Shown piece after piece: positions 36,734 through 45,701 of a stretch of DNA of 64,000 nucleotides (the first letter of the stretch is position 1; every line of letters begins with the position of its first letter). The DNA is taken from assembly GCA_963738835.1 (NCBI GenBank), contig CAVTYH010000007.1, positions 124,001 through 188,000 on the forward strand. Direction: 5' to 3'. A program made the translations under genes and the position numbers. This DNA is from CAVTYH01 sp963738835. GTDB lineage: Bacteria > Planctomycetota > Planctomycetia > Pirellulales > JADZDJ01. Below the pieces are notes generated by a model, which was not told the origin of the DNA, ran no database searches, and was given only the letters and a program-made list of their open reading frames with translations.

Positions 36734-38552
36734 ATGACCAAGTGGCGCGAGTTGATTCTGGCGGGAACGGTGGCGGCGGCGGTTCTGATGGTGGTGAATG
36801 CTGCGCGGCACAGCAGCCAGCGCCACAGCCATCGCCGGCCGATGCCGCGGCGGCTGAAAGTTGGTATCCCGAGCTGCCCGCGCCCGCTGAGTTCGCCAAA
36901 AACCCGCAGCACGGTCGCGGACCAGGGTTCTATTTCAATCTGATCAAGATCGCCCTGCTCGTGGCCCTGTTTTTTCTGTGGGTCAAGACGACCGATTGGT
37001 CGGCGCAAGATTGTACGCGCACCAATCAGAATTACGTGGTCTGGAACGCAGTGTTGATTGGCCCGTTTGTGGTCGCGTTCTTGTTGGTGCTGTTGCTGCC
37101 CTGGTACGAGGTGAGCATGCTGATTTTGGCGGCGGCGTATCTGGTGCCGCTAGGCGTGTACATCATCGTGCGCAACAAATCGCTTGGGTCGCATCAGAAG
37201 GTGATGACGCCATCGCACTTGCGGCACGTTTTCTCCGACGTGATGGGCAAGCTGGGCGTGAAGGTGGCTGCCGAAAAGAAGCTCGACTATCAAAAAGGCC
37301 CGCCGGTCGAATTCAAAGCGACTGCCGGCGGTGGACGTGACGGCGAGGCCAATTTGCTGATGGCCCGGCGTTCGCCCGCGTATGTGCCGACGAAGGAAGT
37401 GGTGGCCGATTTGCTGGATCGCGGCGGCGAGGCGCTCATGCTGGAAAGCGCACCGCCGAATGTGGCCGTGCGGTTCCAGATTGACGGCGTATGGCACAAT
37501 GTCGATTCGCGCGACGCCGAGTCGGGCGGCTTGCTGGTGGCCGTGCTGAAAACTCTGGGTGGCTTGGATGCCAACGATCGCGTGAAACGACAAGAAGGCC
37601 TGTTCCCCACCGATTACAAAGGCACGCATTACGGTTGCCGGGTGCAATCGCAGGGTATTGAGGGGGGCGAACGGGCGATCGTTTATTTCCATCCCACGAA
37701 GGCCCCGGTTAAAACGTTCGAAGAGTTGGGCATGCGCGCTAAAACTCAGGAACAACTCAAAGAGTTGCTCGCCAAGACGCAAGGGCTCGTTTTTTTTAGT
37801 GCCCTGCCGGGGGGCGGTTTGAGCAGCTTGTTCGATGCGGCGCTGAAATCGTGCGATCGATACATGCGCGATTTCGCGGCGGTGGAAGAGGTCAAGAATC
37901 GCGAGCATGATATCGAAAACGTGCAGGTGACCACCTATAACGCGGCAGCAGGCGAAAAGCCGCTGGCCGTGCTTGATAAAATCGTGCGGACCTATCCTAA
38001 CGCCGTCGTGCTGCGTGGCCTGGCGGACGGCGAAACGGCGAAGTTTTTGTGCGATCAGGTGAAGGAAGATCGGCTGGTGATGACCTCCGTGCGCGCTGAA
38101 AGACGCGGCGGAAACTCTGCTCCGCGTGCTGATGCTGAAGGTGCCGCCGAAGGATTTCGTGAACGCCGTGAGCGGCGTAGTTTGCGTCCGGCTGGTGCGC
38201 AAGTTGTGTGACGATTGTAAGGAACCGTATCCCGCGCCGCCCGAGGCGTTGGCGGCTTTCGGAATACCGCCGGGCAAAGTGCAGACGCTGTTTCAACCGC
38301 CGACGCAGGCCGATCCGAAAAAACCGTGCGCCGACCTGCCAGGGCATTGGCTACAAAGGACGCACTGGCTTGTACGAGTTGCTGCTGGTGGACGACGGCT
38401 TGCGCGAAGTGCTGATCAAAAGCCCGAAGATGGATTTATTGCGTGCCGCCGCCCGCCGTGGTGGCATGAAAACGTTTCAGGAAGAAGGATTGGTGTTGGT
38501 CGTGAAAGGTGTGACCTCGCTGGCGGAGTTGCAAAGAGCGCTGAAAGTGTAG
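36734..38552 (+). pseudogene. Membrane-anchored degenerate GspE-like protein, two or three frame changes
   Basis: The C-terminal half has the GspE layout, including zinc cysteines (LCDDCKEPYP ... TCQGIGYKGRTGLYELLLVD). But nucleotide motifs are lost: at Walker A there is SALPGGGLSS instead of GxxGSGKT, at Walker B YPNAVVLRGLADGET without the DPD and GE residues, and the His box reads RLVMTSVRA. Three hydrophobic helices precede this (about residues 67-81, 100-120, 123-143). Frames change near 38095 and 38335. A GTG at 36742 opens the main frame, but a GGAG-preceded ATG at 36734 opens a signal-peptide-like MTKWRELILAGTVAAAVLMV in another frame, so an N-terminal indel near 36795 is likely. Confidence 0.7.
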
Positions 38553-38622
38553 GTCAGGCTTTGGCCCGACCGATATTGGACGTTCAACAAAAAGGTGCTG
38601 TCAGGCTGAAGCCTGACCTACA
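38550..38622. repeat. GTAGGTCAGGC-family repeat, inverted pair
   Basis: GTAGGTCAGGCTTTGGCCCG at 38550 and GTCAGGCTGAAGCCTGACC near 38598-38620. Relatives lie at 47178 and 51463, each between genes. Confidence 0.75.
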
Positions 38623-38628
38623 TCGATC

Positions 38629-39234
38629 ATGCTTGAAATAGCCATTCTACTCATTATGTTCTTCTGCGTCGCTTTCGTGTTCAACGAAGGGTTGTGGAGC
38701 GCAGCGGTCCTACTCATGAACGTGCTGCTGGCCGGTATTATTGCGGTCAACTTTTTCGAGCCGCTGGCAAACTGGTTCGATTCGATGATGCCCAGCCTGA
38801 CGTATTTTTGGGATTTTCTTTCCGTTTGGCTGTGCTTCGCGATTGCGCTGGTGGTGCTGCGGCTGGTAACAAACTATCTCTCGCAACATCGGGTGCGGTT
38901 CAAAAGGCCCGTCGATGTGGGCGGTGGCGTGTTTTTTGCCGTATGCGTCGGCTGGGTGATGATGCAATTCACGTTGTTCACGCTGCACTTAGCGCCGCTG
39001 GGACGAAACTTTCTCGGCTTTCAGCAGCAGCCCGATACGAAAATGGTCTTTGGCCTGGCGCCCGATCGCACCTGGCTGGCCCTGATGCAAAGTTTGAGCG
39101 AAGGATCGCTTTCGCGTCCGGCCGCTGATCCAGCAAATAATCCGCATAAATTCAATCCGCAAGACGATTTTATTTTGAAATACGGCCAACGGCGCAAACA
39201 ATACGAAACGCAAAACCTGACCGTGGGAAAGTAA
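38629..39234 (+). CDS. CvpA-like membrane protein
   Basis: A 201-aa protein with four hydrophobic helices (LEIAILLIMFFCVAFVFNEG, VLLMNVLLAGIIAVNFF, FWDFLSVWLCFAIALVVL, VGGGVFFAVCVGWVMMQFTL) followed by a soluble tail. The order and the conserved-looking F/L-rich middle helix fit the CvpA family, small inner-membrane proteins linked to colicin V export and envelope integrity. It lies 76 bases after the degenerate GspE-like gene on the same strand, separated by a dispersed inverted repeat. Confidence 0.6.
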   Translation: MLEIAILLIMFFCVAFVFNEGLWSAAVLLMNVLLAGIIAVNFFEPLANWFDSMMPSLTYFWDFLSVWLCFAIALVVLRLVTNYLSQHRVRFKRPVDVGGGVFFAVCVGWVMMQFTLFTLHLAPLGRNFLGFQQQPDTKMVFGLAPDRTWLALMQSLSEGSLSRPAADPANNPHKFNPQDDFILKYGQRRKQYETQNLTVGK

Positions 39235-39343
39235 TCTCCCAGAAAAGTGTCTGAAACGAGTGCTTCTCAACCACAAAAGATAGAATGTTCTTGTTTCGTG
39301 TAATTCCCGTCTTTCGTGGTTCCTTGCTCGGCACGATTGAACA

Positions 39344-40063
39344 ATGACCGCCTTGCCCGTCGATTCATCTGCCGCCGAAGAGCGAACGCGCGTTGAATAT
39401 CACGCCGTCAGTGGCTGGGCCATAGCGGCGGTGATTATCGGCTTCCTGTCAGCCGCGGCCTTGATCGGGCCGCTGCTCTGGTTCATCCCGGTGCTGGGCG
39501 TGTGCCTATCGGTCTTTGCCATGTGGCGAATCAGCACGTCAGGCGGCGAGCTGATCGGCTGGAACATCGCCTTGCTCGGGCTGATTCTATCGATTCTCTT
39601 CGGCGCGGCTGGACCCGCGCGAACCGTGAGCCGGCACTGGTGGCTGCAAACGCGAGCAGAAAAGTTCGCCGACGGTTTTATGGATCTGCTGCAGCAAAAC
39701 CAGCCGTACATCGCTCAGCAGTTCACACTGCACCCGTCGCAACGTAAATTGGCCGCCGCCGACTTGCCGGGCTTGATTGCCAAAAACGCGAAGACACAAG
39801 AGGCTTTCGATAAGTATCTGAAGCGTGAGCCGGTCAAAACACTGCTCGAATTCGGTAAGAAAGCGAAAGTCGAGCGATTGTCTTCGCAAGTTCTCGCCGA
39901 AGATGAACGCGACGATTTTGGTGTGCGCTACCGGATTACCGTGCCCGAAGACGGCGGGGGAACGAGATCGCTGGAGGTCTCTCTGATCGTGGAGCGCTCG
40001 CTCAGCTACACCGGCAAGGCAGAACAGTGGCAAATTCTGGATATGGCCGAGAAGAAGCAATAG
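39344..40063 (+). CDS. DUF4190-like membrane protein
   Basis: A 239-aa protein. Two hydrophobic helices (SGWAIAAVIIGFLSAAALIG, LLWFIPVLGVCLSVFAMWRI) and a third (GWNIALLGLILSILFGAAGP) form a DUF4190-like N-terminal unit; the remaining 140 residues are soluble and charged (RAEKFADGFMDLLQQNQPYI, FGVRYRITVPEDGGG, SLEVSLIVERSLSYTGKAEQ) and probably face the periplasm. Role unknown. It precedes a secreted hypothetical gene on the same strand. Confidence 0.6.
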   Translation: MTALPVDSSAAEERTRVEYHAVSGWAIAAVIIGFLSAAALIGPLLWFIPVLGVCLSVFAMWRISTSGGELIGWNIALLGLILSILFGAAGPARTVSRHWWLQTRAEKFADGFMDLLQQNQPYIAQQFTLHPSQRKLAAADLPGLIAKNAKTQEAFDKYLKREPVKTLLEFGKKAKVERLSSQVLAEDERDDFGVRYRITVPEDGGGTRSLEVSLIVERSLSYTGKAEQWQILDMAEKKQ

Positions 40064-40262
40064 TCAATCGCCGTGCAAGCAGCGTCGATCTTCAAACCAT
40101 GGGATTCTTTTTGCCTTTGCTCTTGTCCTGTGATTCGGCAGGCGCTTTTATGCTGCTCTTGCTGGATTGGCCGCAGACGATTGTATAATCTGCAATCGCC
40201 AATCATGGCCCAAGCAGCGCCCTGCACGGTTGCCGCAATGCAAGCACGGAGGCAATGCCAAG

Positions 40263-41177
40263 ATGAAATCGAGTTTGCATCGAATTCTTTCGTCGTTCCT
40301 TTTGAGCACTTCGGCTGGGCTGGTCATCGCTGTTCAAGGCGCTGCCGGTATCGACGAGCCACCTCCCATTCCTTCGCCGACTCAACCTCCAGCCCAGTCG
40401 GAGGCACAACCGTCGGTCTCGCCGAATCAGGCGCTCGCGGTGGTGGCGAAAGAAATCATCATCAAAAGTCTGAAGCCCCAGTACGAAAAGCGTGAGAACT
40501 GGGGCCATCAATCGACCATTGTCGACGGCTACCATTGGGTCCAGCGTGCCGGCGGCTGGCATCTGGAAAAGCAAACCAAACCAGTCAACGATGGCCTGTG
40601 GCGAATGTACAGCGTGCGACTGAACGATCCGGAGCACAACTTGCAAGTGCGGCTGACGCCTGCCCATCCTGCTGACGATGGCCATACCGCTTTTCAAGCA
40701 TTTCTCACGGCTCGGTTGGCGGTTGATGCAAGGCAAGAGCAATGGATCAAGGGCGTCAAAGGATTGAACTTTCAAGTGCAGGGCGACGCGACGGTGGAAG
40801 TGCGGCTGGATCTTGAAATCGCCATCAAGCCGGCAACCGAAGGAGGTTTTGGCTCGATCGAAATCCAGCCGGTGGTCACCAACGTCGGACTGCGGCTGGT
40901 TGATCTTTCGCTCAAACGCCTCGATCTCATTCACGGCGATCTGGCCCGAGAGTTGGGCAACGCCTTCGAAGACATTCTGGCGGGCGAGCTTCACAAGCGG
41001 GAAGCGGAAACAACCCGGAAGATCAACGCGGAAATTGAAAAGCATCGCGACAAGCTGCGGTTTTCGCCCGGCCAGATCGCGGAAATCGGCTGGGATAAAA
41101 TTCAGGCGATCCTCGGCGGCGGCTCCAGCGCCAGTAAGTCCGCTGCCAGCAGTGCGACACCACCGACCAAACGCTGA
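40263..41177 (+). CDS. Secreted hypothetical protein
   Basis: A 304-aa protein. GGAGG lies 10 bases before the ATG at 40263 and a signal peptide follows (LHRILSSFLLSTSAGLVIAV). After a Pro-rich linker come NQALAVVAKEIIIKSLKPQY, WGHQSTIVDGYHWVQRAGGW and a beta-rich central part (YSVRLNDPEHNLQVRLTPAH, ATVEVRLDLEIAIKP), then a helical end (RELGNAFEDILAGELHKREA). A TATAAT box lies at 40194-40199. The shape (long beta sheet with terminal helices) recalls lipid-binding or bridge-type proteins, but no family is recognised. Confidence 0.55.
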   Translation: MKSSLHRILSSFLLSTSAGLVIAVQGAAGIDEPPPIPSPTQPPAQSEAQPSVSPNQALAVVAKEIIIKSLKPQYEKRENWGHQSTIVDGYHWVQRAGGWHLEKQTKPVNDGLWRMYSVRLNDPEHNLQVRLTPAHPADDGHTAFQAFLTARLAVDARQEQWIKGVKGLNFQVQGDATVEVRLDLEIAIKPATEGGFGSIEIQPVVTNVGLRLVDLSLKRLDLIHGDLARELGNAFEDILAGELHKREAETTRKINAEIEKHRDKLRFSPGQIAEIGWDKIQAILGGGSSASKSAASSATPPTKR

Positions 41178-41248
41178 TTGTGGTTGCGATTGGCATTGCT
41201 CAACCGTTCGCAGTTGCAAAACGACAGTTCTCGCGGGATCATGAGCGT

Positions 41249-42542
41249 ATGACACTCACGACTGCGCGGACACTTCGGCGAGCCGGTTGCCATTTGCTGA
41301 TGCTCGTTGGCAGCGTGGCAATTACTGTTGGCTGCGCGATTCAAGCGAGTTCGCTGGCCAGCGCCGCCGATGATTTGCCGCGGTTGCAAGTCTCGACCAA
41401 TTTTCCGAGCGGGTCGGCCAGCGTGCAATCGATCGATCAAAAAACTCGTGCGATTCATGTCAAACCGGCAGAACATCCCGATCGCGGCTGGCCTTGCTGG
41501 TGGTTCTTCAAGGTGACGGGCATCAAGCCTGGCGAAACAATTACGATCGATCTTACTGGCGAAAGCTTCGCACTGGCCGATCAGGCAACTTTCAGCATCG
41601 ATGGTCAAATCTGGCGGCACACAACTGCGCGGCGAACGGAAAACAGGTGGAATTGTTTACAAGCAACCAATCGATGCTGCGCAAGCTTGGTTCGCGTGGG
41701 GTCCGCCCTTCACGGGCGATGATGCGGTCGAGTTAATTCGAACGGCGACAGAAAAATGCGGCGAAGCAAAATCGTTTGAGTTGTGCCAATCTCGCGGCGG
41801 CCGCACTGTTCTTGGATTAGAAATCTCGCCGACGGCTTCAAAGCATGCTGCTCCTTCACCATCAGCGCCGCACGGCGTTTGGATCGTCGCTCGCCAGCAC
41901 GCTTGGGAGAGCGGCGGCAGTTGGGTTTGCCGTGGGCTGGTCCAGTGGCTGGTGTCCGACGACCCGCGTGCAGTCTCGCTGCGGGGCAAAGCCGCATTCC
42001 ACATTGTACCGGTGATGGATATCGATAACGTCACCGTTGGCGCCGGCGGCAAGGAAGAAAAACCGCAAGATCACAATCGTGATTGGACCGACGAGCCGTA
42101 TCATCCCGCCGTCGCTGCTGCCCAGCGCGAAATCCTGCGTGAAAACAGTGCTGGCAAGTTCGACCTGTTCATCGATCTGCATAATCCGGGCCCCGGCGAT
42201 CGCAGCTCGTTCTTTTTCATCTCGCCGCGCAGTATTCTGAGCGACGCGGGTTGGACGAACATTCAAACTTTCCTTCAGGTTGCACAAGCCGAAATGATCG
42301 GTCCGCTGCCGGTTCGCGGCCCGGCTAGAGAATCAGGGCCCGGATATGATGCACGCTGGCGGCAAATCGGTAAGAATTGGGTCACCGAGCATACCGACGG
42401 GCACGTCGTTAGCGTCACGCTGGAAACCGCCTGGAACACGTCCGACGGAACCACCGACGGTTACTTGACCACCGGCAAACAACTGGGTCTGGCCATCGAA
42501 CGTTATTTTCGTGACCCATCCAAACGCCCCACCACCGAATAG
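41249..42542 (+). pseudogene. Secreted M14-type zinc carboxypeptidase, one frame change near 41630
   Basis: Joined, about 430 aa. The N-terminal part has a signal peptide (AGCHLLMLVGSVAITVGCAI) and a beta-sandwich (LQVSTNFPSGSASVQSIDQK, WPCWWFFKVTGIKPGETITI) like the domain preceding M14_AGBL-type carboxypeptidases. In the catalytic part, RQHAWESGG supplies the HxxE zinc residues, FIDLHNPGP the third histidine, and SVTLETAW the catalytic glutamate region. The frame changes where QIWRHTT meets GERKTGGIVYK. Substrate unknown; peptides or peptidoglycan are possible. Confidence 0.75.
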
Positions 42543-42560
42543 ACACTCCAAAACCGAATC

Positions 42561-43055
42561 ATGCCATCGACAACCTCGATCGATAACCTCACGGCTCGTG
42601 ATATTTTGCAACCGGCGCTCGCCAGCGTAAAACCTGAAGATACACTGGATGCCGCGGAACGACTGATGGTCGAGCAACGTCTGACCGGTTTGCCGGTCAT
42701 GGATGGCGGCCGGCTGGTCGGCGTCATCAGCCGCAGCGACGTGACGCGGGTTCACGTCCTGGCGGAATCGCTCGACGGTCAAATCGCCGAAGAGCTGCAC
42801 TGGGACGAAACGCAGGCCGACGGCTTCAAGCACGACGACCCGGAACGGTTTCTCGGTTTCAAACCGCGGTTGGAAAAGCTGCGCGTCAAAGATGTGATGC
42901 GCAGTCAGGTTGTCACTTGCAAGCCTGCCTTGCCGATTCGCGAAGTAGCCGCCTTGCTCGTGCGGCATCATATTCACCGTGTGTTTGTGGTCGATCAGAG
43001 CAAACCGCTGGGGGTGATTAATAGCTTGGATTTAGTGGCCCTTCTGGCACAGTAG
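42561..43055 (+). CDS. Two-CBS-domain protein
   Basis: A 164-aa protein consisting of one CBS pair: ARDILQPALASVKPEDTLDA with GLPVMDGGRLVGVISRSDV, and KDVMRSQVVTCKPALPI with HRVFVVDQSKPLGVINSLDL. Between them a 45-residue charged insert. Such proteins bind adenine nucleotides and signal energy state; no effector domain is fused here. It lies 18 bases after the carboxypeptidase gene and 71 bases before the first DUF1559 gene. Confidence 0.85.
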   Translation: MPSTTSIDNLTARDILQPALASVKPEDTLDAAERLMVEQRLTGLPVMDGGRLVGVISRSDVTRVHVLAESLDGQIAEELHWDETQADGFKHDDPERFLGFKPRLEKLRVKDVMRSQVVTCKPALPIREVAALLVRHHIHRVFVVDQSKPLGVINSLDLVALLAQ

Positions 43056-43126
43056 ACAGATGAAAACTGAAAGAGTTCACAGTTCAAATTCCCTGGCGGA
43101 CATCCATTGACTAAGGAGCTGTTTCC

Positions 43127-45640
43127 ATGATGTCTGTTGCTGCTCCGTCTTGGCTATTGATGCTGATGTTATTCTCCGGCGCGCCGCTGAATTTACCCCT
43201 CTCGCTGCCGCCGTTGCCGGAAAACGCGGTGATTCAGCGAATGGCCCCCGAACAATGCCTGTGGTATCTGTCGCTGGCGGGCGTCGACAAAGCCAACGCC
43301 AAGAGCAAAAACAAGGTCGAGCAACTGCTGGCCGAAGACGACGTGCAGCAATTCGTGCGTGAGGCCACCAATCAGATTAAAGCAGCCTTTGCCAAAGCAG
43401 CGCCCGACGATCCGATCCGCAAGACGCTGGGTGAAGAAGGACCGAAGGTGATTGAAACGCTGCTGACCCGACCAATGTGCGTTTACATCGGCAATGTGGC
43501 TGCCGGTGCCAATGGTCCGGCCGTAACCGGCGGAATAGCGGTGAATTTGGGCGACGAATCGGCGGCGACGAAAGTGTCGCTAGAAAAAATCGACCTGGCT
43601 TTGGCCACCGCGACGGGAAAAAAGATGGATGTCGATGCCGCGGGATGGCACGCGCTGCCGCTGCCGCCGGATGCACCACCGGTTCAATGGGGCGTTCAAG
43701 AGAAATACCTGCTGATCGGCATCGGCAAAGACGAAGTCCAAAAGCTGAACGATCGCCGTGTGAATTCGAAGGCCGCACCGGAGTGGCTGAGCAAATTGCG
43801 CCAGCAAGTGCCCGTCGATCGTCCGGCAATGGTGCAATACATCAACGTGCAGTCGGCCGTTGCCCTCTTGCAGCCGGCCCTCAATGAAATACTGCCGCCG
43901 GAGCTGACCCGCGTGCTGCTGGAGATTACTGGCGTGCAAAACGCCAGATATTACGCCAGCGTTAATGGGCTGGATCGCGAAGGTTTTTTGAGCCGCGGCT
44001 TGCTGGCCATCGATGGCGAGCCGCATGGCATGCTCTCGCTTATTAGCGGGCAGTCGCTGACTGCCGAGTCGCTAATCACCATTCCAGCCGATGCCAGCTT
44101 TGCCGTTGCAGCGCGAGTCGATCCCGACAAAGCGTTCGAGGCTTTCGTCACAGCTTCGGCGGCCATCGATCCGCTCGCCCCCGTTGGAATCGCAGAAAGC
44201 TTCAAACAGCTAAAGCTGATCAGTGGCGTACATTTTCAGACCGACCTGCTGGCTTCGCTCGGCGACACCTGGTGCGTTTACAACTCGCCCGACGACGGTG
44301 GCCTGGTGTTTACCGGACTGACGGTCACCGCCACACTCCGCGATCACGACAAATTGGTGCAGGTGAACGATCAGTTAGTTGGCATCTTCCGGCAAGTAAT
44401 GGAGCAAGCGGCACGACAAGGCGAAGGCGCTCGCACCATCAGCGATATCGAATTCCGCGGCCAGAAGATTTTTTTTGTGAACTTCCTGACCGCTGAATCA
44501 CCCGTCGCTCCGGCCTGGTGCATTACCGACGACCACTTGGTGGTCTCGCTGTTCCCGCAGGCGATTAAATCGTATCTGCAACGCTTGGGCCACGACGCAA
44601 GCGCTGACGCCGCGGCCGGCAAAAAATCGCTGGCCGAGGTGCCAGCGGTTGCTCGATTGTTTTCCGATGGCAAACATCCGACGGTCATTTCCTATCAAGA
44701 CACGCCCAGCCTGTTCAAGCTGGCCTATCCGGTTGTGCAAATGATGGCGCAGTTCGGTTTTTCAGGCTTGCAGAGCGAAGGCATCAATTTGCACATCGGC
44801 ATGTGGCCCAACGCCCGGGCAATCGCTCCACACTTGATGCCAACGGTCGATATTGTGGAGGCAACCAAAGACGGACTTCGGTTTGAATCGCGCGGCACGA
44901 TACCGCTGGGAATCGGCACGTTGCCGCTAGTGATGATCCCATTTGGAATAATTTCGACGGAGGTCCAAAACGGCCCGGTTGCTGTCAAAGTTGCTCCCGC
45001 GCCCGGCGCGGCGGCTCAAAACAGCTCGGAAAACAATCTCAAGCAAATTGCCCTGGGTGTGCTGAATTTCGAAAGTGCGAGCAAAACGCTGCCCGCCGCG
45101 TTCGCCGCCGACAAAGATGGCAAGCCGCTGCTGAGTTGGCGGGTTGCAATTCTGCCGTTCATCGGCGAAGAAGATTTGGCCTCGCAATTCAAACTCGACG
45201 AACCGTGGGACAGCGAGAAAAACAAGAAACTGATCGAGAGAATGCCCGAGGTTTTCAAGGCCTCCGGCAGCCAGGCTGCGGCTGAATTCAAAACCGTCTA
45301 TCTCGGCGTACGAGGCGACAAAACTGTTTTCCCAGGCGCCAAGCCCATCAAGCTGCGATCGATTTCCGACGGCACGGCGCAAACCATCATGTTTGTCGAA
45401 GCTACAGACGACAAAGCCGTGGTGTGGACGAAGCCCGATGATTTTGAGCCCGACGACAAAAATCCCGTCGCCGGTTTGGTGGGCCTGCGCGACGGTGCGT
45501 TTCTGGCCGTATTTTGCGACGGCCACGTCGAACCGATTCCAGCCGATGTCGATCCGGATGACTTGAAAGCGCTATTCACACGCAACGGCGACGAACGCGT
45601 GGATGCGTCAAATCTGAAGCGGAAGCCGCACCAACCTTGA
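43127..45640 (+). CDS. Secreted protein with large N-terminal domain and C-terminal DUF1559
   Basis: An 837-aa exported protein (hydrophobic start SWLLMLMLFSGAPLNLPLSL). Residues about 30-620 are a planctomycete-type region (LWYLSLAGVDKANAKSKNKV, MCVYIGNVAAGANGP, YYASVNGLDREGFLSRGLLA) of unknown function. Residues about 635-830 are a DUF1559 domain: ENNLKQIALGVLNFE, PLLSWRVAILPFIGEEDLAS, QFKLDEPWDSEKNKKLI, and a DGHVEPIP end. DUF1559 normally follows a prepilin-like leader; here that leader is missing and the domain is attached to a different protein. The neighbour at 45702 repeats the same domain twice. Confidence 0.75.
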   Translation: MMSVAAPSWLLMLMLFSGAPLNLPLSLPPLPENAVIQRMAPEQCLWYLSLAGVDKANAKSKNKVEQLLAEDDVQQFVREATNQIKAAFAKAAPDDPIRKTLGEEGPKVIETLLTRPMCVYIGNVAAGANGPAVTGGIAVNLGDESAATKVSLEKIDLALATATGKKMDVDAAGWHALPLPPDAPPVQWGVQEKYLLIGIGKDEVQKLNDRRVNSKAAPEWLSKLRQQVPVDRPAMVQYINVQSAVALLQPALNEILPPELTRVLLEITGVQNARYYASVNGLDREGFLSRGLLAIDGEPHGMLSLISGQSLTAESLITIPADASFAVAARVDPDKAFEAFVTASAAIDPLAPVGIAESFKQLKLISGVHFQTDLLASLGDTWCVYNSPDDGGLVFTGLTVTATLRDHDKLVQVNDQLVGIFRQVMEQAARQGEGARTISDIEFRGQKIFFVNFLTAESPVAPAWCITDDHLVVSLFPQAIKSYLQRLGHDASADAAAGKKSLAEVPAVARLFSDGKHPTVISYQDTPSLFKLAYPVVQMMAQFGFSGLQSEGINLHIGMWPNARAIAPHLMPTVDIVEATKDGLRFESRGTIPLGIGTLPLVMIPFGIISTEVQNGPVAVKVAPAPGAAAQNSSENNLKQIALGVLNFESASKTLPAAFAADKDGKPLLSWRVAILPFIGEEDLASQFKLDEPWDSEKNKKLIERMPEVFKASGSQAAAEFKTVYLGVRGDKTVFPGAKPIKLRSISDGTAQTIMFVEATDDKAVVWTKPDDFEPDDKNPVAGLVGLRDGAFLAVFCDGHVEPIPADVDPDDLKALFTRNGDERVDASNLKRKPHQP

Positions 45641-45701
45641 ACCAAAACGGCAAGAGTCCAACGGCAACTCAATTCAGACCTTCAAAAACCAAGGTGAATC
45701 T

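Noticed and set aside
35800..37008. 402-aa minus-strand frame opposite the PilT-like gene
   Set aside because: Antisense to intact Walker motifs; no domain pattern of its own.
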